From the NCBI GenBank assembly GCA_024280975.1, contig JAMXLQ010000321.1, positions 1 to 14,025 on the forward strand: DNA of 14,025 nucleotides, given 5' to 3'. Shown piece after piece: positions 1-7,255 of the stretch. Under the pieces are notes generated by a model. It was not told the origin of the DNA and did not search any database. It was given only the letters and a program-made list of their open reading frames with translations. How positions within the stretch are numbered: position 1 is the first letter of the stretch; each line of letters starts with the position of its first letter. The stretch comes from Methanosarcina sp. (lineage in GTDB: Archaea > Halobacteriota > Methanosarcinia > Methanosarcinales > Methanosarcinaceae). Both the position numbers and the translations under genes were made by a program.

Positions 1-357
1 CTGGACGTAATCAAATCCGCAGACTATATCATTGATCTAGGTCCCGAAGGCGGAAATGCAGGCGGAGAAATTATTGCCGAAGGAACCCCAGAGGAAGTGT
101 CTCTGATTCAGGAAAGCTATACTGCTCGTTTTCTTGCTCCCAAGCTTTCAGCATCATATCTCGATATGTCGGAAGAAGAGCCTGTTGAGGCTGTTTTTGA
201 AGAAGGAGACGATTTTGAGGTCGATTCTGAAGATTTTGAAGATGATCTGAGTGAGGAGGATTCTGAAGACTTTGAAGAAGAGTCCGATGAAGATTCCAGG
301 GGTTTTAAGCACGGCAAACACAGAACCAATAAAGCTCTTGAAGAACAGTCTATTTAA
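1..357 (+). CDS. uvrA: UvrABC excinuclease subunit A, C-terminal end (5' end outside window)
   Basis: This is the last 118 codons of UvrA, the ATPase that finds bulky DNA lesions and loads UvrB. The reading frame is open from base 1. The segment ADYIIDLGPEGGNAGGEI followed by GTPEEV is the typical end of the second ABC ATPase domain (D-loop/H-region side), and TARFLAPKL matches the usual UvrA C-terminal helix. After that, bases about 166-300 encode a highly acidic tail rich in Glu, Asp and Ser with repeated EDFE-like units, ending in a short basic stretch (GFKHGKHR). That tail extends past the point where most UvrA proteins end. The gene is followed 128 bp later by uvrC on the same strand, consistent with a uvrA-uvrC-uvrB repair cluster. 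Identity is confident from the conserved end; the domains that would prove it lie upstream of the window. Confidence 0.93.
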   Translation: MDVIKSADYIIDLGPEGGNAGGEIIAEGTPEEVSLIQESYTARFLAPKLSASYLDMSEEEPVEAVFEEGDDFEVDSEDFEDDLSEEDSEDFEEESDEDSRGFKHGKHRTNKALEEQSI

Positions 358-390
358 TCTGATTTAATCTAATTTAATCTAATTTAGCTA
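351..390. repeat. Four 10-bp tandem repeats over the uvrA stop codon
   Basis: Four consecutive 10-mers read TATTTAATCT, GATTTAATCT, AATTTAATCT and AATTTAGCTA. The first includes the uvrA stop codon TAA (355-357). The following bases to about 440 are also very AT-rich with further TTTAA and TTAATTAA words. The 10-bp period is about one helical turn. The tract probably contains the uvrC promoter or the uvrA 3' end; no clear hairpin terminator is visible. Confidence 0.6.
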
Positions 391-485
391 ATTAAGCTTG
401 ATTTATCGAATTATTTAATTTAAAGTTAATTAAACTGATTTAAACTCCCAGTAAGGATTTAAAAACTTGAATATGAGGTTTAAAA

Positions 486-2045
486 ATGATTGACCTGGAG
501 GCTCTTCCTCACCTGCCTGGCTGTTATCTTTTCAAAAACGAAGAAGGGACTGTGCTGTACGTAGGCAAGGCAAAGGACCTTAAAAAGCGGGTGAGCAGCT
601 ATTTCCAGAAACGAGACCATGATCCAAAAACCGAAAGTCTTGTACAGGCTGCCAGAGATCTTGATTTTATTGTCACGAATACGGAAGTAGAGGCTTTCCT
701 TCTGGAAAACACCCTTATCAAGAAACACTGGCCAAGGTACAATATTGCCCTCAAAGACTCAAAGCGGTATGCCTGTATTCATTTAACCGAAGAAAAATTT
801 TCAAGGATCAGGCTTGCCCGAAAAAAGGCAGATAGTGGAAGCTTTTTTGGACCCTTTGTCTCGGCAAAGGAAAGAGATTACATTTTTGAGGTTGTCAGAA
901 AGACTTTTCAGCTCCGGACCTGTAAACAGATGCCGAAACGGGCCTGCCTCCGATATCATATAGCGGCATGCAGTGGACCCTGTATAGGGGCGGTTTCCGT
1001 GGAAGACTATGCCGAGAAAGTGAAGAAAGCTGCATCTGTCCTGAAAGGTAATATCAAAGAGCTCATCGAGTCTATGGAAAAAGAGATGAGGGAGCTTGCA
1101 TCGAGGCAGCAATTCGAGCAAGCTATGGCGCTAAGGGATGAAATTGTGGCCCTTGAATATCTTCAGGAAAGGCAAAATATGGAGAGGCAGAAAAAGCACA
1201 ACGAAGACATCCTGAACTACATTGTCAGGGACGATACTGTTTATCTTATGCTTTTCAAGGTCTACAAAGGTACGCTTGAGGATAAGCAGGACTATGTTTT
1301 TGCCTTTGGAGAAAATTTCCTGGAAGAATTCCTGGTACAGTATTATTCCGAGAATGAGCCACCTGAAGAATTGATCCTGCCCGAACCTCTCGAGGAATCG
1401 CTTGCTGATTTTCTTTCACATATCAAGGGAATAAAAGTCAAAATTACGATTCCGAAACAGGGAGAGAAAAAGGAGCTTCTTGACCTTGCCCTGAAAAATG
1501 TTGAGATTGGTTTCTTTGGAGACCGGAAAAAGCTTGAAGCCCTGCAAAGTAAACTCTCTCTTCCGAAACTTCCGAATGTTATTGAATGCTTCGATATTTC
1601 CCATCTCTCAGGTACGGCTACGGTCGGTTCAATGGTGCAGTTTAGGGGAGGTAGGCCTGATAAACACAATTACCGTCGCTTCAAGATCGAGAGTGTTGAA
1701 GGGATTGATGACTTCGCTTCCATTGCTGAGGTTGTACGCAGGCGATATTCCCGCCTTCTTGAGGACAAGCACGATTTGCCTGACCTTATAATTATAGATG
1801 GGGGAAAAGGACAACTATCCTCAGCCTTTCAGGAACTCCGGAAGCTCAAAATCCGGGTTCCTCTTATCTCCATAGCCAAGCGGGAGGAAGAAATCTATGT
1901 GCCCGGAATTAAGTCTTCCCTCCCAATCAAAAAAGATGAGAAAGCCTCGCTCTTTGTCCAGGAGATCCGGGACGAAGCCCACAGGTTTGCAATTACCTAC
2001 AACCGCCTGCTAAGGCAAAAATCATTGATTCCTAAAAATCAATGA
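486..2045 (+). CDS. uvrC: UvrABC excinuclease subunit C, short form lacking C-terminal HhH domain
   Basis: UvrC makes the two incisions around a lesion held by UvrB. The 519-residue product has an N-terminal GIY-YIG nuclease (residues 9-40, LPGCYLF and VLYVGKAKDLKKR, with E74 in the metal-binding position). A four-cysteine cluster follows (C146, C154, C162, C166), of the kind reported to hold an Fe-S cluster in this family. A UVR (UvrB-binding) segment lies near 203-230, and an RNase H-like nuclease domain carries D370 (ECFDISH), D438 (IIDGGKG) and H499 (DEAHRFA). Bacterial UvrC normally continues about 60-70 residues with tandem helix-hairpin-helix motifs. Here it ends at residue 519, only 20 residues after H499. 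The start is supported by GAGGT at 475-479, seven bases before the ATG. The last codons lie in the first unit of a tandem repeat. Expected partners are UvrA and UvrB on either side. Confidence 0.95.
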   Translation: MIDLEALPHLPGCYLFKNEEGTVLYVGKAKDLKKRVSSYFQKRDHDPKTESLVQAARDLDFIVTNTEVEAFLLENTLIKKHWPRYNIALKDSKRYACIHLTEEKFSRIRLARKKADSGSFFGPFVSAKERDYIFEVVRKTFQLRTCKQMPKRACLRYHIAACSGPCIGAVSVEDYAEKVKKAASVLKGNIKELIESMEKEMRELASRQQFEQAMALRDEIVALEYLQERQNMERQKKHNEDILNYIVRDDTVYLMLFKVYKGTLEDKQDYVFAFGENFLEEFLVQYYSENEPPEELILPEPLEESLADFLSHIKGIKVKITIPKQGEKKELLDLALKNVEIGFFGDRKKLEALQSKLSLPKLPNVIECFDISHLSGTATVGSMVQFRGGRPDKHNYRRFKIESVEGIDDFASIAEVVRRRYSRLLEDKHDLPDLIIIDGGKGQLSSAFQELRKLKIRVPLISIAKREEEIYVPGIKSSLPIKKDEKASLFVQEIRDEAHRFAITYNRLLRQKSLIPKNQ

Positions 2046-2108
2046 TTCTTGGAAATCTTGATTCCTGAGAATTATTGGTTCCTGATAATCATTGATCCCT
2101 GAAAATCA
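2025..2108. repeat. Five 17-bp tandem repeats spanning the uvrC stop
   Basis: Five head-to-tail units follow the consensus TTGATTCCTGAAAATCA: 2025-2041, 2042-2057 (16 bp), 2058-2074, 2075-2091 and 2092-2108. Each unit carries its own small inverted repeat (TGATT ... AATCA), so the array could form several small stem-loops. Unit 1 encodes the last UvrC codons and the stop codon lies at the unit 1/2 junction (2043-2045). The array fills most of the 136-bp uvrC-uvrB gap. Confidence 0.85.
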
Positions 2109-2181
2109 TCCATGTCTTATTGCCATTCTTGTCAATATATGTCCGCGATTTAAACTTCCAGAATTTTAAGGTCTTGATTCA

Positions 2182-4194
2182 ATGAAATCTTCCGATCAAA
2201 CATCACAGCCATCATCTCAAAAAATCTCCGAAACAATGAGAGATGTTCGATACTGGGATAGCCCACAGTTCAAGTTGGTTTCCGATTTTGAGCCCAAGGG
2301 TTCCCAGCCGCAGGCAATCGAAAAACTTGTGGAGGGGCTGAATAAAGGAGAGCAGTACCAAACCCTGCTTGGGGTAACAGGATCAGGGAAGACCTATACT
2401 GTTGCAAATGTCATAAACCAGGTCAGGAAACCTACCCTTGTTATTGCCCACAATAAAACCCTTGCCGCCCAGCTTTATAACGAATTCAGGGAGTTCTTTC
2501 CTGAAAACAGGGTAGAGTATTTTGTTTCATATTATGATTACTATCAGCCTGAATCCTATCTTCCTGCCAAGGACCAATATATTGAAAAAGATGCCCAGAT
2601 TAACCCGAAGATCGAGCAGATGCGGCTTGCTGCCACCGCTTCCCTGATGTCGCGCCAGGACGTTATTGTGGTGGCATCTGTGTCCTGTATCTATGGGCTT
2701 GGCAATCCTGAGAACTTTCAGAAGATGGGGTTTGAATTAAAAATAGGAGATAAGATTCAAAGAAAAGAAATCCTGCAAAAGCTCGTCGAAATCCTGTTCG
2801 AGCGGAATGATCTTGAGCTTATGCCAGGACGCTTTCGGGTAAAAGGGGATACCATTGATATTATTCCCGGATATTTTGATAATATTATCCGGATTGAACT
2901 TTTCGGAGACGAAGTTGACCGGATTTCCGAAGTAGACAAGCAGACCGGCCAGAAAACAGAAGAAATGGACTATTTCTTTGTCTATCCTGCCAGACACTAT
3001 GTAATTCCTGAGGAGGAGCAGAAAAGTGCGATTCAGTCCATCCTTGAAGAGCTTGAGGAGCATCTCCCTGAACTCGGGCTGCTCGAATCTCATAGATTGA
3101 AGCAGCGCACGCTTTATGACATGGAAATGATTCAGGAAACCGGTAGTTGTAAAGGTATTGAAAACTATTCAAGGCACTTTGACCACCGTCAGCCAGGAGA
3201 AAAACCTTTCTGCCTGCTTGACTATTTCCCTGAGGATTTCCTGCTAGTCATTGACGAAAGCCACCAGACTATTCCACAGCTCCACGGCATGTATAATGGG
3301 GATCGTTCAAGAAAGAAAAGCCTTGTCGATTATGGGTTCAGGCTTCCCAGTGCTTACGATAACAGACCTCTGAAGTTCGACGAATTCAAACAGTATATGA
3401 AAAATGTCATCTTTGTCTCGGCAACCCCTGCCGATTACGAAAGGGAGCATTCAGCTCGGATTGTGGAACAGATTATTCGCCCTACAGGGCTTGTTGATCC
3501 GGAAGTCGAGATTCGTCTTCTCGAAGGGCAGGTCAGGGATGTCATGCAGGAGATTCAAAAAATTGTGGAAAGGGGAGACCGTGCCCTTGTGACCACCCTG
3601 ACAAAAAAGCTTGCGGAAGAATTGACTGAGTATCTTGCCAGAAATGAAATCAAAGCCCGCTATCTGCACTCGGACATTAAAACGATAGAAAGGACTGAGA
3701 TTATCCGCGAGCTCCGTCTGGGAAAATTCGATGTCCTTGTTGGAATTAACTTGCTCAGGGAAGGGCTCGACATTCCAGAAGTAGGTTTCATCGGCATACT
3801 GGATGCGGATAAGGAAGGCTTCCTGAGGGACTCAAAGAGCCTAATTCAGATCATAGGCCGCGCAGCTAGAAACGCTAGCTCGAAAGTTGTCCTGTATGCT
3901 GACAACATGACCGATTCCATCAAAAAAGCTGTTAATGAGACCGAGCGCCGTCGCAGCATGCAGATTGCCTACAATAAGGAACATGGCATCGTCCCGACGA
4001 CCATCAGGAAACCCATAAGGGAAAAGGTTGTGGATATAACCGACACCAAACATATCCCAAAAACCGATATCCCCAATGTGATCATCGAGTTGGAAACTGA
4101 AATGAAGGAAGCTGCTGACAGGCTGGACTTCGAGCGGGCAATTCAGGTAAGAGAATTGATAAAGAAACTGGAAAAAGAGATTAAGGTGGCTTGA
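2182..4194 (+). CDS. uvrB: UvrABC excinuclease subunit B
   Basis: UvrB is the damage-verifying helicase-like ATPase that UvrA loads on DNA and that recruits UvrC. The 670-residue product is of typical length. Visible parts in order are: Walker A GVTGSGKT at 64-71; the lesion-clamping beta-hairpin YYDYYQPESYLP at 117-128; motif II VIDESH at 356-361; motif VI QIIGRAARN at 556-564; and the C-terminal UVR coiled-coil motif, about 634-668, that pairs with the matching segment in UvrC. The first 18 residues are Ser/Gln-rich and not typical. A start at M19 (MRDVRYWDSPQF) would give the usual N-terminus. The first ATG has AAGGT at 2168-2172 about nine bases upstream, so it is retained. uvrC precedes it by 136 bp. 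A convergent permease gene ends 14 bp after its stop. Confidence 0.97.
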   Translation: MKSSDQTSQPSSQKISETMRDVRYWDSPQFKLVSDFEPKGSQPQAIEKLVEGLNKGEQYQTLLGVTGSGKTYTVANVINQVRKPTLVIAHNKTLAAQLYNEFREFFPENRVEYFVSYYDYYQPESYLPAKDQYIEKDAQINPKIEQMRLAATASLMSRQDVIVVASVSCIYGLGNPENFQKMGFELKIGDKIQRKEILQKLVEILFERNDLELMPGRFRVKGDTIDIIPGYFDNIIRIELFGDEVDRISEVDKQTGQKTEEMDYFFVYPARHYVIPEEEQKSAIQSILEELEEHLPELGLLESHRLKQRTLYDMEMIQETGSCKGIENYSRHFDHRQPGEKPFCLLDYFPEDFLLVIDESHQTIPQLHGMYNGDRSRKKSLVDYGFRLPSAYDNRPLKFDEFKQYMKNVIFVSATPADYEREHSARIVEQIIRPTGLVDPEVEIRLLEGQVRDVMQEIQKIVERGDRALVTTLTKKLAEELTEYLARNEIKARYLHSDIKTIERTEIIRELRLGKFDVLVGINLLREGLDIPEVGFIGILDADKEGFLRDSKSLIQIIGRAARNASSKVVLYADNMTDSIKKAVNETERRRSMQIAYNKEHGIVPTTIRKPIREKVVDITDTKHIPKTDIPNVIIELETEMKEAADRLDFERAIQVRELIKKLEKEIKVA

Positions 4195-4208
4195 GTATCC
4201 TGTTCTTA

Positions 4209-5552
4209 TTATTTTGTAGATTGGGAGAGTTCCTGAGAGTCTTCAAGGAGTACGAGTTCCTGCCTGGGCTGTGAATCTACTGCCTGTGAAGATAATATAT
4301 CTTCTTTTTTTACGGTAAACCTGAAGTACCCAAGCCCTATCAGAAAGATCGGATATATGATCTTCCAGGTAAATCCTGAGGCCAGAAAGCTCAAAGACAG
4401 AAGGGAAAGAATCGAAAAGATCCATTTCTGCCAGCCTGTTTCCGTTTTCCAGTAAGCAATTATGATGAAGCCACAGAGGAAAATAAAGTTCTGGTTTACT
4501 AGCAGCATCATGGCCGTAATAGGAACCTTGAAAAGATAACACCCTGTAATCAGGGAAACTGACAGGGCATATAGAGTCACAAGACTGGATATGGGAATAT
4601 TCCTTTTTGAGAGCTTTCCGAATACTGCAGGGAAAACACCTGTCTTGCCAGCCGCATAGATTAGACGGCTTGCAGTAAAGTTCCAGGAGCAGGCGTTTGC
4701 TGCAAGCACTACTATTATAAGCCATATCAGAAAACTTCCGCCCGGAGTAAAAAGAATCAGACTGGAGAGACCGGCAGCCCCCTTAAGAGAAACTCCTGTA
4801 GCACTGGCTCCTACGCTTATCAGAGCAAGTAAAACATAGATGAAAGCGACCAGAACAAAGCTCAACCAGTACAGGCGGGGAACATTTCTTTCGGGGTCCT
4901 TCATCTCTCCAAGGGAAAAAGAAAGATTTTCCCAGCCCAGAAAAGCCCAGAAAAGCAAGGCTGTAACATTCCACACTATGTTTGGGTCTACGTTTCCGTG
5001 GCCACTTAGAGCTTCTCCAGCAATCCTGAGCCCGGAACCGATAAAATCGAGGTTAAAGACAATAACCAGTCCGATAAGCAGAAAAAGCACAGTCAGGGCT
5101 AAGTAGTTGATCAGAGTGATAGCCCTTATCCCAAACAGGTTTGAAATAAACATCAGGCTTACAAGAAGAATTGCACAAAAGACTCCTCCCAATTCGGAAA
5201 GATTAAAAAACTGCCGCATATATTCACTGCCAATAAAAGCAATAGCAGGAAGCCCAAAAAGATAAGAACCGCTTACAAGATAAGAGACCGAATATCTTCC
5301 CCAGGGCCCGACTGCTTTTTCTGCGTAGCCGGCAAGCCCTGCTGTCGAAGGGAATCTCAGGCCAAGTCTGGAGCAGATCTGGATTCTTGGAATGGTAATA
5401 CAGGTTATAAGGAGCCACCCAAGGATTGCTTCATGGACATTCCCCACGCTGAGAGCCAGGCCTGGTAATGCAAGGATTCCTGTGCCTATGAGCATGCAGA
5501 TTGCAAGCCCTATACCTCTCTTTAAGGTAATTGTTTTTTGGAGATTGGTCAT
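4209..5552 (-). CDS. APC-superfamily amino acid permease, YjeH-like (probable exporter)
   Basis: A 447-residue inner-membrane transporter with about 12 hydrophobic segments. TM1 contains the glycine-rich unwound motif GTGILALPG (residues 23-31), typical of the APC fold where the amino acid main chain binds. Residues 201-226 (FWAFLGWE ... GEMKDPERNVPR) closely resemble the matching segment of E. coli YjeH, a methionine and branched-chain amino acid exporter. The C-terminal 35 residues are polar and cytoplasmic. The gene lies 86 bp downstream of a TetR regulator gene on the same strand, with a palindromic operator 51 bp before its start. That arrangement is common for efflux genes induced by their own substrate. 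No Shine-Dalgarno sequence is seen before the ATG. The transport direction and substrate are inferred; import cannot be excluded. Confidence 0.85.
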   Translation of the reverse strand: MTNLQKTITLKRGIGLAICMLIGTGILALPGLALSVGNVHEAILGWLLITCITIPRIQICSRLGLRFPSTAGLAGYAEKAVGPWGRYSVSYLVSGSYLFGLPAIAFIGSEYMRQFFNLSELGGVFCAILLVSLMFISNLFGIRAITLINYLALTVLFLLIGLVIVFNLDFIGSGLRIAGEALSGHGNVDPNIVWNVTALLFWAFLGWENLSFSLGEMKDPERNVPRLYWLSFVLVAFIYVLLALISVGASATGVSLKGAAGLSSLILFTPGGSFLIWLIIVVLAANACSWNFTASRLIYAAGKTGVFPAVFGKLSKRNIPISSLVTLYALSVSLITGCYLFKVPITAMMLLVNQNFIFLCGFIIIAYWKTETGWQKWIFSILSLLSLSFLASGFTWKIIYPIFLIGLGYFRFTVKKEDILSSQAVDSQPRQELVLLEDSQELSQSTK

Positions 5553-5602
5553 TTTTATCGTTTAGCTTATTTTTATCTTAAAGTCAACTTCAAGATAGCA
5601 TG

Positions 5603-5622
5603 ATTACTTACATATAAGTAAG
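5603..5622. promoter_or_regulatory. Palindromic operator / TATA element of the permease promoter
   Basis: ATTACTTA-CATA-TAAGTAAG is an inverted repeat with one mismatch to the perfect copy at 6967-6986. On the minus strand its centre reads TTATATGTAAG, a plausible archaeal TATA box. That would place transcription start near 5583-5588 and leave a leader of about 30-35 nt before the permease ATG. A protein bound here would block TBP. The TetR gene next door is the obvious candidate. Confidence 0.75.
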
Positions 5623-5638
5623 TCGTAGTTCAGAAAAA

Positions 5639-6235
5639 TCAATCTTTCCATCCAAGATCGGATTTAATTAAAGAAATCGATCTGACAAGTGTCTTTCTTC
5701 CCTTAATAGTGGATAATTGTCTGGTACCTATCAAGGTTCCGACGACCAATTCTGCACGTTCATCTACAGGATCAGAGAAATTAAACTCCCCCTGTTCCAG
5801 ACCGGTTTTAAGAACTCTGGAGAACCAGTATAATATTTCATCCAGTAGTAACAGGCTTTGCTTTTGAACCTTCTCCGGAAGTTCCTCATGATAGATGATT
5901 ACCGAGCCTGGTGGACAGATACATCTGCCTTCATCGAAATCATTCAATGTGTAATCAAAATAGGATTGAAGCTGCTCACGGGCTGAGCCTCCAGATTCCA
6001 CTATTTGAGAAAAATTTGCAGCTATTTCTTTTCTGCTGTCTTCAAGCAAAGCTGCAACCAGATCTTCTTTTTTGGGATAGTAATTATGAATTGCGGCATT
6101 TTTTATTCCCAGTTTCTGAGAAATATCTCTGTAACTAAATCCGTTATAACCCCTGGATTGAAGAAAAAGTCTTGCATAATAGAGTATCTGTTGATTAGTC
6201 TGGTTCATATCTTTCATAACCACACATGTATCCAT
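5639..6235 (-). CDS. TetR/AcrR-family transcriptional regulator
   Basis: A 198-residue DNA-binding regulator. Residues about 14-60 form the TetR helix-turn-helix: ARLFLQSRGYNGFSYRDISQ, then LGIKNAAIHNYYPKKEDLVAALL, where the recognition helix precedes the conserved YxxFxxKEDL-like element. The rest (about 65-198) is the helical ligand-binding and dimerisation domain; CICPPGSVIIYHEELP is a cysteine-containing stretch seen in some AcrR-like C-terminal domains. The start is uncertain among M1, M8 and M11; none has a clear ribosome site, and the HTH is intact from any of them. A TATA box (6261-6270) close to M1 suggests a very short leader. Three near-identical palindromes within 1.5 kb, at the permease, the six-cysteine gene and the marker 8 gene, are its probable operators. 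The effector is unknown. Confidence 0.93.
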   Translation of the reverse strand: MDTCVVMKDMNQTNQQILYYARLFLQSRGYNGFSYRDISQKLGIKNAAIHNYYPKKEDLVAALLEDSRKEIAANFSQIVESGGSAREQLQSYFDYTLNDFDEGRCICPPGSVIIYHEELPEKVQKQSLLLLDEILYWFSRVLKTGLEQGEFNFSDPVDERAELVVGTLIGTRQLSTIKGRKTLVRSISLIKSDLGWKD

Positions 6236-6238
6236 TAA

Positions 6239-6270
6239 TAAGTTAGTTGAATGGTACTTACTATATAAAA
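6239..6270 (-). promoter_or_regulatory. tetR promoter with possible autoregulatory half-sites
   Basis: On the minus strand TTTTATATAG (6261-6270) is a good archaeal TATA box about 30 bases before the first ATG of the regulator gene. Next to it lie two divergent half-sites, TAAGT (6239-6243) and TACTTACT (6255-6262 on the plus strand). These share the core of the operator seen at the neighbouring promoters but with different spacing. Autoregulation is plausible; the site is weaker than the other three. Confidence 0.4.
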
Positions 6271-6570
6271 TGGTTCATCGATTTATCGAATGAGAGGGCC
6301 TATTCGGGTTTACAAAAAAGAAATGGAAGAATTGATAAATACTGAAATCCTTGCCCCTGAACAGGCAAAAATAAGGTTTTTTTCTTGAGCTTTTTGTTCA
6401 TCATTACCTATTTGATATAGAGGCCTGTTTCGTCCTGTTTTTGCTGATTTCGTGACTAATTATAACCTTATGAAAAACTATTTTAAAAATATTGAAGTAG
6501 GTACTATAATAAGTTCAATAAAAAATTATTTAAGAGAGCAAAAGAGCGTATTAGTAATTAAAACATATTT
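6271..6570. other. Non-coding stretch between tetR promoter and the six-cysteine gene
   Basis: No convincing gene is seen. A 32-codon plus-strand reading frame (6290-6388, beginning MRGPIRVYKKEMEE) has no ribosome binding site. A small inverted repeat TCGAT-TT-ATCGA sits at 6277-6288. Bases 6450-6570 are very AT-rich and probably hold the 3' end of the minus-strand gene that stops at 6571; oligo-T runs on the minus strand could serve as a terminator. Confidence 0.4.
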
Positions 6571-6894
6571 TTATACTTCATTGAATTCTATACTGATGCT
6601 TCCTGCTTTTTTTACTAGGGATTTTGCAAGAAAACCGCTCTCCATTCTGCAGAGATTAAGTACTGCACAGGGTACAAGGCAATTTGAAGAACAATCTGCT
6701 TCGTGTGCCCTATCAATAACATAATTGTTTTTGATATCCAGAATTTCCATCATGGGAACTTCCATGTGAGAAATTTTCTTTACCTTTGCACATGGAGTAT
6801 CTATATCAACAATAATTTTATTTCCTTTTTTACTTCCACGAATCTTGTGAACAAAACCACAAATAGTGGAATTTACAGTAAATTCAGTCAACAT
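6571..6894 (-). CDS. Six-cysteine small protein (DUF6951-like), unknown function
   Basis: A 107-residue soluble protein. It is called real because the ATG has a strong ribosome site (AAAGGTGAT directly before it), a promoter-like palindrome lies 72 bp upstream, and its cysteines look organised. These are C12 in TICGF, C35 in DTPCAKV, then C68, C72, C76 and C82 in an ADCSSNCLVPCAVLNLC stretch. From memory the order CGF ... TxC ... C-x3-C-x3-PCA followed by a final hydrophobic strand resembles the small DUF6951-type family found in archaea and anaerobic bacteria; this was not checked. The cysteines suggest metal or Fe-S binding, or redox chemistry. It is divergent from the methanogenesis marker 8 gene and shares its regulatory region, so the two may act together. 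No signal peptide or membrane segment is seen. Confidence 0.72.
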   Translation of the reverse strand: MLTEFTVNSTICGFVHKIRGSKKGNKIIVDIDTPCAKVKKISHMEVPMMEILDIKNNYVIDRAHEADCSSNCLVPCAVLNLCRMESGFLAKSLVKKAGSISIEFNEV

Positions 6895-6966
6895 ATCACC
6901 TTTGATTTCAACCTTTTAGTTTTTGATTATTTGATTTTTGAAATTTATTTGTTAATACAATAATTA

Positions 6967-6986
6967 CTTACTTACATATAAGTAAG
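6967..6986. promoter_or_regulatory. Perfect operator palindrome at the six-cysteine gene promoter
   Basis: CTTACTTA-CATA-TAAGTAAG is a perfect 8-bp inverted repeat with a 4-bp centre. On the minus strand it reads TTATATG at the centre, a TATA-like element that would start transcription near 6945-6950 and give the six-cysteine gene a leader of about 50-55 nt. It is the best copy of the site also found at 5603-5622 and 7142-7161. Confidence 0.78.
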
Positions 6987-7141
6987 CATCGGGTAGAATA
7001 CGAAATAATCAAAAATCCTAATTTCAAAGAAATATTCAGAATGTTTGAAAAATAGATAAAAGTAAAATTAAAAGTCCAAAGACAATAAATTATCAAGTAA
7101 GCAATCATAAGCGTCAAGTTTATCTGTTAACATCACAAATA

Positions 7142-7161
7142 CTTACTTGCATATAAGTAAG
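7142..7161. promoter_or_regulatory. Operator palindrome at the marker 8 promoter
   Basis: CTTACTTG-CATA-TAAGTAAG differs by one base from the perfect copy at 6967-6986. Its CATATAAG centre reads as a TATA-like element on the plus strand. That would start transcription near 7180 and leave a leader of about 110-120 nt before the marker 8 ATG. It begins 156 bp upstream of that ATG. Confidence 0.72.
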
Positions 7162-7255
7162 CCGCGTTTAAAACATAAAATAATTAGAAGTTCTAATTTT
7201 CAAAAAATATCAAGTAGACAAAAGTAGAATCAAAAGTTCAAAACCAATAAATTAT

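Noticed and set aside
2025..2108. The 17-bp repeat array as a CRISPR
   Set aside because: Units are head-to-tail without spacers; a CRISPR needs unique spacers between repeats.
6290..6388. 32-codon plus-strand frame starting MRGPIRVYKKEMEE
   Set aside because: Protein-like composition, but no ribosome site or promoter and no recognisable family; too short to claim.
6290..6435. GGCCTATTCGGG and GGCCTGTTTCG as relics of the MITE ends
   Set aside because: Only 8-9 shared bases and both in the same orientation; not enough to call an element.
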